A stretch of DNA of 64,000 nt, from the NCBI GenBank assembly GCA_964057225.1, contig OZ059895.1, positions 18,071,688 to 18,135,687 on the forward strand, read 5' to 3'. This document shows positions 11,512 to 24,300 of this stretch, piece after piece. Numbering within the stretch: the first letter of the stretch is position 1; each line of letters starts with the position of its first letter. The DNA is from Auanema rhodensis. Its lineage: Eukaryota; Nematoda; Chromadorea; Rhabditida; Rhabditidae. The notes below the pieces were generated by a model. That model saw only the letters and a program-made list of their open reading frames with translations, was not told the origin of the DNA and did no database searches. The position numbers were made by a program, and so were the translations under genes.

Positions 11512-12637
11512 TATTTGGTCCTTCACCAATAATTTAGCAATCCGGCTCAGGCTTTAAGCATAATTTAGAAGCCTTTTCTTGTTATTAAAACTTGAATTAA
11601 CTTGTATATAGTTAATATGCATTACATGTCTTGTTTTAATAACTGTAATATAATATTAATGTTATTATGAAACAGTTTAAATATATTTATATATAAATAT
11701 TTTAAAAAATTTTTTATTAATCTTATTGGTACGCCCATGGTTGCTGCAGTTTGAAGGCGGCGTTCTACTGACATAGGCGAGTAAACACAAATATTCCCAG
11801 GAAGGAACATATATGTATAATATGTATAATATAAAATAAATCTGAGAGACAAATAACAAGTAAAAGAGAAAAAACATAATGTGCAATGAAGGGTTTTGCG
11901 CTCGAATGAGAGGAAATTGGAAAGAAGAACAGGAGTGAAGGGGGGAATATAGTATCTAGAGCTGACTTATGAGCGACGTATCATATACATATATCTATAT
12001 AGTATAATGTATATATATATATATATATATCTAGAAAAAAACAAATTGATTATACTTAGAGCTAAATAAGGAATAACGTCAGCAGCTATATCAAACTCAA
12101 CTCTGGACTGTCTTGTCTGCTGATAAAAGTCCTAGAGAAATACAGAATTTAAAAAATTTTGTCTGGCTATAACTACCTCTTATGTAAAAAAGGGCTAGCG
12201 ATACACCGGTAAGGAGAAAATAGCTCAATTGAGTCGAGAAAAGGGGAAACATTGGTGTAAAATTAGAAAAGAAAAAACTTTGTAATGGTATTTACATACA
12301 TTTTTACTTAGGAAACATAATTAATAGATGAGGCAATCGGGATTAAGCCAAGCAGGGACCGTTCCCAAAAGAAATTATAAGATCTCATTACCGAAGCAAA
12401 GCATGAAATGCAAAAATGTAACTGTGAGAAGAAAAGTTGGAGGGGGAGGGAGAAAAAAAAGAAATAAATGGTTCAAAGAGGCAGCATTCGGAAAAGATGA
12501 AAAGACAACGAACGCAGAGAAAAATATAATGGACTTCGATTCATGTAATGTCTTTCCAGGCATTCTCTTTTGAAGAAATTTAAAAGCAGACTAGAGCAGC
12601 GTGACCATCTTGGCCTGTTGTGGCTCGTTGGTTGAGC
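11512..12637. other. Convergent 3' region of TMEM94 and the CaaX gene
   Basis: No convincing exon lies in this 1.1-kb stretch. TMEM94 has an ATTAAA at 11584-11589 as a possible poly(A) signal. A (TA)n tract occupies 12009-12030. The remainder, read on the minus strand, is the probable 3' UTR of the downstream minus-strand gene. A small purine-rich open frame at 12328-12573 has biased, low-complexity codons and no family resemblance; I do not regard it as a gene. Confidence 0.6.
12009..12030. repeat. (TA)n microsatellite
   Basis: Short perfect TA repeat of about 11 units in the convergent 3' region between TMEM94 and the CaaX gene. Confidence 0.9.
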
Positions 12638-14474
12638 TTATTGTACAGTGCAACAACCGCAACGCTTCCTTTTCACATGTACCAGCTCCACTTTGCCCGC
12701 AGGTGGTAAGTCGTCCGTGTAGTCGTTGGAAAGCCTAAACAGTAAAGTTAAAATTTTGAAACAATAAAGTTTGTTGATAGAGAAAGAGAAGTGGTAGGGA
12801 CAATCGTGGAGTAAATCGTGAAGGTAACAGGTGTTCGAAATAGTTTAGAATAGTTCAAATTTTGAATTAGTTTTGCTACATAGATTACAAAAGAGGTTGC
12901 CTGTTTTTGTGTAACTAAACTATTTAAAAAATGCTAAATGGTGACGTGAGTGCAACGAGCTTTGGAATAAGGTTATATGCTTTTAGTATTTTGTGGGAAA
13001 ATTGCGAAAGTTAGTGGAGGCATACAGTTTTTTCAGAAAATATTTTTGTGAAAATAAGGTAAACGTGGTGTCGGTAAGGAGAGAACGAAACAGAACTGTA
13101 GCATGATTGGACTAGACTAGAGTAGTTAGTAAAATCTAATTATATTTTCTATTAAAGCAGCATTAACTGATTTATTACTTAGAAGCATTTTCTTTGAAAT
13201 ATTTTGAGCATATTAAAACGTTTCAAAAAATAATATTTGCTCTTTCAAATATTTCAAAAGAAGAATCTAATTAATATACTAGCGTGTACTGATCTAGCTA
13301 CTGTTCTATCGCCCATCTATGTCTAAAAGAATAGATTGAACAGCAAACCTGGCTGCTGGCAGCCTGACGGATCCTTTAAAAGACCCAAGTAAATAAAATT
13401 AGTTTTTTTTTTGTAAAAATATTTTAATTATTAAAATTTTAGTTATTTTTCATAATTATTAACTAAAACTAACTGAAAATTGCTAAGGAAAAAATTGTAA
13501 TCTGCTCGCACTCGCGTTCAAAACGTTACAATTAATAATAATTTAAGTTAAAAAAACATAAAAGTGCAAAGCAAACTTGGTGATCACACATGACAACTAT
13601 ATAAATATTAAAATATATATTTATAAATTTTATATAATCTATGTAGTTAAACTTACTGAGCATCTGGTGATTGTTGTCGATAGCTGTCATGGGCAACTAC
13701 GGGTTCAGGGGTGGCATGCTTTTCGCTTGGAAGAAGCTGTTCTTTTGATAAACCATTTTTTAAATAAGCCTTTTCACTGAAACATTTGAAAAATTGAAGA
13801 GCCAGACGTAAGTAGCTGATACCTTTCGGTGTTTGGTTGTTTAACTGGAGTTCCTTGAGCACTGCCAGGCCTACTGGGAGGAAAGGGCTTATGAAGATAT
13901 TGCTCTACGATAGGATCAACCTCGTGGTATAAGTTTTCTTCCGGTCGGAATGGATTTTCATGTTCGGCCATTTTTCTGAAATTGTAATATATCAATGTTC
14001 AGTCAACACAGGAAAGCCACATACTTTGTTGGGAGAGGTGGACTAATTGTGCCTCCTCGACGGAATTCGTCAATTTCAACAATCTGTGTTGGTGGTGGAA
14101 TAGGATTAGGTGATCCGGGCTGAACAGTATCAGTAGTTATGGTCACCACGTTGACCGGAGCGTCAGGGCTGAAAAATAGAAAATGAATAATGCGGTTATA
14201 AGTGGTAATATATGCACACATAGTAAAATTCAAAATATGTAATTTGAGATGAATGAATGAATATCGTAGAAGATAAGAGCTAGATGAGAGTAAGTTGATT
14301 TTGCACTTTAATGACCTGGTTAAGAGACTAATTGAAATTTTTTTTACTTTTCAACACTATGTACTAAAACATGTTTAAAGATAATGGTCCGATATGACGG
14401 TGTGCAGCTGGTCACTGGCACAATTCAATTAGTTTTCAAGACACATATGCATATAGTCGACAAGTTCATTTAGT

Positions 14475-14530
<56 letters not shown>

Positions 14531-17500
14531 CGAGAGAAGAAGGAGGAATAAAGATGGGAAAACAGAGGATGAGTAGCAATGACAAGGCAAGTGATTGAAA
14601 AGAATCGAGTAATGAGACAGAAGACAGGCATTCCTTATATCGCTCTAAATGGTTCAGCTGTGTATAACTGTGCTCTCGAGGGAAATTTCATTCCTCACTT
14701 TGCCATCTCAAGGAATGCAATAATCAAATGGAAGATAAAAGAGAAAAAGTTTGCAAAGATAGAGGAAGAGAGAGGAGAGATCAGTAAAAGGACATGTGTT
14801 GTGATTTCAAAGCTTGAAACACAAATGACAACTAGATACTTGTTAGGAACTCAGTTAAAACAACAAGTAAACTTTCAAAATCGATGAATGTGTATGAAAC
14901 GAGGGCTAGAATATGACACAGGAGCTAAAAGACTTACTATGCATGTGTTAGCTCACTTGATCTTGTGCAGTTTGTCTGTCACTCCTTCTTTTTTACGACA
15001 AGAAGATTTGTCTCTTTCTTTCTCTCTCATACTTTGTTTGTTTCTCTCATTCTCTCTATTCTCTATATACTATTATGCACAACTCTTTTCGTATGCTGGT
15101 TTAGCCTTCAAACTAGGGCAAATTGGTCAAGAAAAAAAAGAACATGAATATAGATGTAATTATCGGCACCTGGTACACGTGAAAGAAAGTAATTATAGGA
15201 CAGACGAGATATACTCCAAAGAAGAAGGTTAAATAATGCTCTAAGGATATAACTAGCTTTCAAACATTTGGACATCGACTAAACTCTCAACAAAAACTTT
15301 TTTGTTCTCTAAAGTGATAGAATATTCAAAATCTATTTAAGTACAGCCGAAAAAAATGAAAAGAAAATGGAAAAAAATGAGAGGAAGACGAGTTTGTTGA
15401 ACAACCGCTCTACACGACAGCTGGAATACGAAATGGAATTTGCTGTATAAAGCAACTGGAGTATACATGCTATACGTGAACTTTACGCCAAAGTACACGT
15501 AAATGAGAAAAACATTTATGAAGTATACCAGAATAATGACGTCAAATAGATCCAAGTTATACAAGAATATAATGGAGAGACATGTGGTATGATCTGATGA
15601 GCTATTGAGGACGGTAATCAGTCGTTAATCGAAGAGATGAAGCTCAATACAAACATGAGAAGGGGAGAGCAATGTATAGCAGTCAATAGCATTTCATAAA
15701 AGGATAAATGAAGCGCAATAAACAACATTTCTTCTATTTCAAGACAATGTAAAGCTAATTAGTAATAGCTTTATGAATAGCATTCACATTATTCAAAATT
15801 CTATATGAAGATACATATATGTGTATTTACTAGCTTAAACCTTAAGTTATACTGAATTCCATCAAGCCATGAGGTTGATTATGGTGTGTTCGAATCATAA
15901 AAGTGAAATAGGTAAATCTATTGGAATTTGAATGTAGTAGTTAAACTTTTCGTATCTTCATGCAGCTATTTGGTAGAATTATGTAGCATTACTGAACAAC
16001 ATAACAGATTGCCTGGAGGACATAAATGAATTGAACAGATTTACTTCTAAATTCTACAAACTCTTAGGCTCTCTCTCTCTTCTTATATAAGCACAATATC
16101 ATTGCTCTATCTCTCTCGTTCTCTCGAATTTCTCTCACTCTTCTCTCTGTTCGCTGTGTCTCTCTCTTTCAGCTCTCCATATCGTTTCATCTGATTCTGA
16201 TCGTCTTTTCAATGCTCTTCATTTCTGCTTCCTTCTTTCAATCGAGATAACATCTCATCATAGATGACCAAGACAGAAATGCCCATGCCTTCAAGGGTCA
16301 AGTCTACATATGTATATATATGAATGAATTAGAAGAATTCTATTGCTTTATAGCATTATATCACTAATGTTCACATAGAATACTACAAAGCAATCATGAA
16401 AAAGTAAGAGCAATAAGTTGAATAGCAAAAGATTCAAAACGAAAAAGTTCAGCAAAAGTTTTAGATCATATAAAGAACATTAATCTGATATATTACATAA
16501 TTATTCATTCTTTCTTATAATTTCGTTCTCTTCTCAATCCATATCTTTGCAATTCTATAATGGAATACCAAAAAATACTTCAACGATGGAAGAGGATGGC
16601 AGTAACTTGAATTTGGTTATTTATCCCTGAAGGCATATTCCGGTTGATAGGCAAGATCATAGGACATATACGCAGATGAAGTACTGAGATGTGATGAACA
16701 GACGAACTGCAGTAAAACTTAGCAAATTGAAAAGGCTCTGCTAACTTATGACGTTGACGAAAACGTTGCTATGAATGAGTATGATATGACACTGAAAACG
16801 GAAGAAAACGAAAAAGTGTTCGATGCTCAATAATCATTAGAACCATGCGTATATATGGGTGTGCCTGAATATGCTTGTTACTTGGTCTTTCAGCAAGAAG
16901 CTTCCAAAAGTTGATGCTTCTCTGCTCGTTTTCGGTAAAAGAAAATTCGATTTTCAAATAGAAAAATGGAAGCCGAAGTATGAGAAGTTAATTGAGAAAG
17001 CTAACAGAAAGTTAAGTAAATATGGTAGGAGGAAAAAATAAGAAATGATGATCTAAAATCAGTTTATTTTCATGTTTTTTTCGTATGTTTTGTCATCAAA
17101 GACCGTGATTATTTTTGAGTAGTCGATACGCGACGGCTTACATTATTGGAAGACAGTTCTGCCACATTGAGTATCAGAAGCAAGTTCATCAGTATATATT
17201 TGATGGCGAAAAGAAACATTGAAAAAACAAGTTTATCAAAAGAAAATACTTTTTTGAATGATGAATGATTGTGAAAATGACAAAAGGATACACAGAGAGC
17301 AAATTCATTGAGCAGCTTTTTTTTCGTGAGAAGAGAAATCGAGAGAAAATGAACAATTCTTCTAATGGACATGTAAGCCAAAAAGCCAGGAACAAAACGA
17401 TGATAGCTATCTACTGTAGCTAAAGACAGAGAAAAAAGAACATGGGGCATGAAAGAAGGAGAAACGAAAATGAGAGAAAGAGATAGAGAGAGAGAGAATG

Positions 17501-20500
17501 AAACAATTGCGGTAAGAGAGCCAGAGATGGAAAAGAAAGACAAAAAAAATGCGTTTCACCACGAAAGAATCATGAAATGAATTCGTCTAAAATGAACCTG
17601 ATGAAGCTCTAAAGCCCAATTGAAGTAAAAGACAGATGGCCGATGAAATAGTTAGCAGCTTGAGGACACTGTTTCATCAAATTTATTAGTCCGTCTTTAT
17701 TCGTTTTTTAAAGATATTTAAAACGAGAGAATATTGAAAAGACATCTTAGGTAGTAAAACATGTACAAATATCATCTGAATTATAGTGAGCTGGTTAGGT
17801 AATGATCTTAGGCTTAGCCTGAAATCTTATGCTAGTTGCAACATTCATACCTTATATTGCTAAATCTCTACAATCGACTCATGCATGTACAATCTCAGAT
17901 ATCCCTCCCTCCTTCTATCTACCTTTGTTATTGTCACTTTTCTTTCTCTTCACTTCTCCTCCTCTTTTTCTCTCTCTCTCCCTTTCTCTCTCTTTCTCAC
18001 TTTCTTTAATTCTGTCGTCTAAATGACTTTTTGCCTTACTTAGCTATGTATAGCTAAGTACTGAGAATATATGGGAACTTCACACAATCTCAATGAGAAC
18101 TGTGTAAGATAGCCTATATTACGATGAGTCAGAAACGCATAGAAATGCAATATAAACAAACAAAAGGATTTAATGCGCATACATGCTTAACCATAATGAA
18201 CTTTCAAACTTTTTACCAAACTAAATAGTTTACAAAACTAAAAATTAATTTCATTATTATTCTAACATCTCGGATTTGAGACTAAAAAATTCAGTTGTAG
18301 ACACGTAAACATAAGCAATTTGGTTTTTGTTTTTAGAAAAATAATTATTATTTGATGAGAAATAAGACTAAAAAGGGTTTGTCAGTACATCGAGGAGCTG
18401 CTGCAGTTACTACAATCGTTCATTGGCAGCAATATGCGGATCATATTTAAATTTATTTTTATGAGAATTATTGGAAAGCATATGTGAAGGGGCCTAACAC
18501 ATAATATCTGTATGGAAATTTTGAAACAAGAATTGGAAATTTAACTATTTTAATAGTAAAAAAATGTGTATAACTGTAAAATATTTAGTTTGTGAAAAAA
18601 GAAAAAGCAAATATGGTTGGTTCGCAAAAAATAAAATTCTCCAAAAAAAACTAGTTCATATAGAAATTTTTTCTTAACGTTAGAAAATATGTTAAATATA
18701 ATTAAAATCTTGAGAGGGAGAGAGAGAGAGAGAGAGTGAGAAAAATGTAAGGAAAGAATTAGAGAGAAAAAGATAGATATAGCAATAGATAAAGAAATTA
18801 TATCATTAAATACTTTGTTTCAAATATGGAAAAAACAAGAAATAAATTAACAGAAAAATAGAAAATAACAGATTGATGAATGTAATTAGATATGACGAAA
18901 AAACAAATGAAAAATAAAGAAAATAGAAAGATAAGCTAAATGAAGAGATGAAGCTTCTCCGAAAAAAACGGGATGACGGAAAAAGGCAAAGACGCCAAAG
19001 ACCTCCATACTGACTACTCTCGCTCTCTTTCCCGCTCTGCTTCTCTTTGACTCTCATCCAATTCATTGCTCTATATATCCCTTTACCCTTTCACTACTTC
19101 ACCCATCTTGCTCTCTCCTTCCCTCTCTTCTCTCACTCTCTAACTCTCTCCCTCTTCACAACCTCTTTTTAGACGCATGATAGTTATTGTGAACCATATA
19201 GACCATGATGCTCCACCACAATTGCCATATGTGGTCAGCCCCCAAACTAAGGGCATTGTCCTAGAGAGGGAGAGAGAGAGAGAGAAAGAGAGGTTAGGGA
19301 CGAAGAGAAGTATAAGGGATACATAGGGAAGATCAGGGACATGAGGTCGCCATGGATGGAGCTAGCATTTCCCCTACGGCACTTTCTCTACCAAACTCGT
19401 AAACCTAAAAGGATGGAGAAAAATGAAGAGAATGGGACGTTGAGAAGTGCAACAGGGTAATCTTCCCAAAAAATCTGAAATCTACATAAGAGAAGATATT
19501 TTAAAAGGAAGCCGAATCAATGTGCTTTAGGGAAAGAGACAAAAAAGGAGAAGGAAAGAGGAGGATGACAGCAAATAGGAATAATTAGAGGGAAAAACAC
19601 CACAAGCATGGTAGTTGATTCAGCTTGAAAACCGCGGAAATCAACCGATTACTATAACCGGAGCATCAAGCAAACAGAGCGATTGAATATAATTCTGTGA
19701 AGTGATGCAGTTCCCGCCTCTTCTGCTCTTGTTAAATCATATTAAATATATAAATTTTTACATATATTTATATATAAAAATTATACAAATTATCAAAGCT
19801 ATTCAATCTAGATAGAAAGAAAGAGGGAGAAGACAGAGGGTGACTGGGATAAAGGGTGTAGGTATTGATTTTAGGCCAACTGCTACTTCTTCGTCTTCTT
19901 CGTCATCTTCTGGGACTGAACATGGGCTAGCTGTTGGCTATTTGAAGCTTCTGCTTCTTATTCATAGTTTCTCTTGTCTACACTAGCACCCCATTTTCTC
20001 TTTTTGTCTCTATTTCTCGTCTTGTTTCTATGCATGCTCTCCATCTCTTTTTTCCTCTTTTTCATTTCCCTTTTGGTCCATGTTCTTGCTGAAACCCCAA
20101 AGACCCTGTCCTTTTAATGACAACGAACCCAAGCCGATTGAACAATAGTTGCTCATGCTTCTCAGTTACAAGTAGCCGGAGTGAGTGAGGCTTCTCGAGA
20201 TTAAGCTTAAGTAATCGAGTAGCCAAAAAAGACCAGAGAAGTCGTCATTTCTGTTTTATTTCGACGAGCGGAGTATTCCTTCTCTCACTAGTTCCAAACC
20301 CCAAGGATATTCTTCACTAGTTAATCTATAAATGGCATCAAAGAATATTTTAGATGCTTGTAAATGGTCTTAAACCGAATTTGGGCAATTACCAGCAGGT
20401 GAATGAAATGATCATGAAATGTCAATATAATATATCCATGAGCAAGATTGAAGAATAGCTATTGAAAGGTAACTAATAAGGAGTCATTTTCTGAATTCCA

Positions 20501-21352
20501 TTTTCGAGGTCAACCTGATTTGGCTATAAGGTAGTTAAACGAGAAAGTGAGAGCGAGACAGAGAGAGATAGAGAGAGGGATATCTAGAAAGTGCCCGGAA
20601 AAAAGGAAAAGAGTGGGGGGAGTAATAGAAAAATATCCTTATAGGATAATAGATATTACTATAGAAGTATATTATATAATAAAAATTAATTATATGAACT
20701 TGAGGATATACTGTATATCGTCATATATTGAATATAAACCACTATAACTATTATTGATTATACAGTTATTTTGTCATATTTATTATTTTCAAATAAACTA
20801 TTCAGAATCTTATATACGTATATGTATATTTCATGTAATTTGGAATAGACATGGCAGAAAAGAGGAAAAATGCACTGTGATTTTGAGTCAATATTGTGAA
20901 CATGCAGCATCTAATGATCACAATCAAATATTTGTTCATATTTAGTACCAAACTGTCAAATAAAAGCTGTCTAAATGTTAGTTTATGCCAGAAATTGTTG
21001 TCCTGCCCTTTGAGCGTGTAATATAAATGGAAAAAATGCTTGAATGGGAGAGGAAAAACAGTTGAAAGGGATTATTGTACAAGCTTGAAGTCAAAGGAAG
21101 CAGAGATGCATGGGATGCTGACTAGGAATATTTTGTCAATGGTTGACAGATGATGAGAGATACGGATATGGATAGTATGGTTGGGGAAATGGAGGAGTTT
21201 AATGATTTTAGATGAAAGACAGGTGTCAAGATGCCATGTTCATGCAGTATGTATAGGATGAAGCAATTGACTTTACTCTGGAAATTTTAGGTGAATAGCT
21301 GATGAATCTTTAATATTGAACATCTGTAAATTGAATGCTCAAATCATAAGGA

Positions 21353-21385
<33 letters not shown>

Positions 21386-24300
21386 TCAAAAAGTATCGAA
21401 AATAAAAACGGTTTTTGACCAAAAAGCATGAAAAGCACAAAGGTTGTGGAAGGCGAGAGAGTTATAAAGAGAACGAAAGCTTTGGAGAAGAGAGGGGTGG
21501 ATTCGGGAGTAGAGGATGAGAACCAATGAAGCTGAATATATTTCGAATTTGGGGGTAAAAGCAAAGGAAAAAATTATCGTAGATAAAGGCTGCTGGGGTG
21601 AGAGAATGAAGGATGCCTCTCTATCTGTTTTTATTGCTCTCAATCGAAAAGGTAAGAGCTATGAGTGGAATAGAATAGCTTGTTAAAACATGATTGTATT
21701 ATTGAAAAACCTGTTTTCTTTTCATCCTTCTCATCATTTGACAAGTTGGCATATTGTTGTCTTCTTGAAAAAATGATTGCGAAAGGGAGCACGGGACCGA
21801 GAAATGATTGAAGAGCTTAGAGTCTGACTCGTTTCTTTATAGACGACTTGCAGCTTATAACGTTCTCTTAGAATGACGAATGTTAATTTTTAGATGCTCC
21901 AGATGCTACTGTTGTGATGGTGATGGCGGTTCTGGTGAATGTGTCAGCTTTCAGAATAGCCATTGCTGTACGTTCAGTGAGGGATGTGTCGGATGACAGG
22001 AGACAGAGACATTGAATGGATGAAGAGAACCGTACGTGTGTGCTGGCAGATGGCACACGACACAGGATGAAGCATATATGATATTGCCTATTATAGTTGA
22101 TGGATGTTAGATCTTGTTAGAACCGACCAGATCTGATAAGGAAGTGATTCAATACGAAAAGATGGGGTTGGCTTACGCAGAATGAACTTCCGATGACACA
22201 AAGGTTAAGAATGTCTGTTATATGAAAAAGGCCAACACAGAGCTGGCGACGGAATCGATGACCACAAATTGGTCATGATGCCCTCGGGGTCCAGCTGCCC
22301 GCAACGCATTTAATGACATTGGCCTCAGCTTGAAACTCTCTTTGATGGGTGGACTTGCCTTCCATCAAGAAAAACGAAATTCGGTGTAGCTATTAGCTTA
22401 AGAAATTTTGACCAATGAGCTTAGAAAAGAATTCTAATAAGATGGGAATGGTGCTCATTTTCCGGATGATACTCTTTGAAATTGTTGAGTAGTTTTATGA
22501 AAGATCAACAACAAAGCAGATTTTTACACGTGCTTTGAAGTTAATGTTTGAACTTTGAGTCATTAAAGAATTGAAACTTGAAGATTTGTCTGGAGCCCTA
22601 GCGATAAGAGTTGTCGAAACAGTTCAGCTGTTCAGAAAAAGATCACACAGTTTACAGAAACACGTAGAAGTGTCAAGTGCACAATGATCACTGAGAATCT
22701 ATTGAAGTATCATAAAGCTTCAAGGAAGTATTAGCAACTGTCTTTGGTGGTAGAAGAAAGAAGATATATAAGGAGAGAAAGAACCAATGAATTGACTCTT
22801 CAAGAACATGATTTTGCAACTTATTTCTTGGCATTCGTGCTTGTATATACGTCTATATGTGTGTGGCATCGGCTATGTGAAAGAGGAATCAAAGCTAAAC
22901 TCTGTAAGCAAGTTTAAGAAAGCAATGTGTTGGTACTAGTAAAGAAAGAAAGAAAAAGAAGAAATACGAAGAGAGAGATTTTTGGAGGGGGGGGGGGGTT
23001 GGGGTTCAAGCAACATCTCCACCCACATGGCATAGCATTCTCCCAATGGAATAGCTAAATTTTCTAAAATACACATACATACATGCGCACACAGATATAC
23101 ACAACTGTTTAGTGCAGAGAGCTTGAAGTTGATCAAATTACGAAACTTTGATGTTTGTAGTAAACCAAATTTGATGGTTGTTGCTGTTTTTCTTGACACG
23201 TACATCGACGTGATGTTTTGGAGAATCTGTATTTATGTCTGACATTTCAATTGTTTGAGCTTAGTTAGATGACTTATGAGCTCAAAAATATTTGAATGTA
23301 ATTCTTCACAAGTTGCTATGAAAAATCTCTTCCTAGTTTGACGTGAAAATGCATCTGACAAGTGCTTCAAGATTACATCCACAAACCGTGAGTTCAGGAA
23401 TATTGGTCAGATTCGAAATGAATTCTAGTTTGAGAAATGTTTTCACTGTTTGATATTAAAAAAGTCACAGAAGTTTGAAGTTGCAACATCATCCAATAAC
23501 GTGATGAAATTTCAAAACATCACGCCATTAGATTATCTCTTGTTGTGCTTTTGTTTGCCTCTGCCATTTAGAAAAAACTGCTCAAAATGTTTCAAATCTG
23601 ACAGAAAAAACATCAAACAAATGTGTTTTTACAGTGCGGATAAACAGGAAATACATTGTGATGAGTTTCAAAATCAGCTACATACATGCTAACGTCATCA
23701 TTCTTATGCTGACAACCGAATCCATTGAGGATACAGTAAACTTTATACAATAGATGAAATAACGAAACAACTAAAGCTGAATCAACATCAGTATATAAGT
23801 CTGATGATATGGCAAGTAGTGTATTGAAAAACAGCTTGATTGAATCTAGGCTTGTAATATTATGTATCCTCAGAAGCGCCCCTATCGTTTGATTCTCTCT
23901 GACTGTAGTAGTATTATTAGTTTGAAGCTTGTGATTCAGAGTTCTATCGCTTTGAGCATAAATGATTTTTGATCGATTTGCGATCACTCTCAACCTTTTT
24001 TCTCTTATTTTCTCATTATTTCCGCAAAAATGCTAAGGCGGATGGGACAACTTGCCCGTTGAATACAAGGACAGAATACGAGTTTTGCACCAAACCAACA
24101 ACTGTCATATTTGAAAGGAGAAAAGTAAAGAGAAAATGGCAAAAAAGATAGCGATAGATTAACAGAGAGAACGAGAGACAGACAGAATAACATTCTAAGA
24201 CAAGGTATATAGAGAGTAACAGAAGATGGACTAGAACGACGATAGACTGAGAAGAAATCCAAGTTGAATCCAGTGTAATGAAAGACAGTCACACAGCTAG

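Noticed and set aside
12328-12573. 81-codon plus-strand frame rich in Lys, Arg and Gly
   Set aside because: Low-complexity purine-rich DNA in the probable 3' UTR of the opposite-strand gene; nothing supports translation.
14579-15232. Plus-strand open frames in the large intron
   Set aside because: They lie next to GA and CT tracts, have biased codons and no resemblance to a family, and no introns or flanking exons fit.
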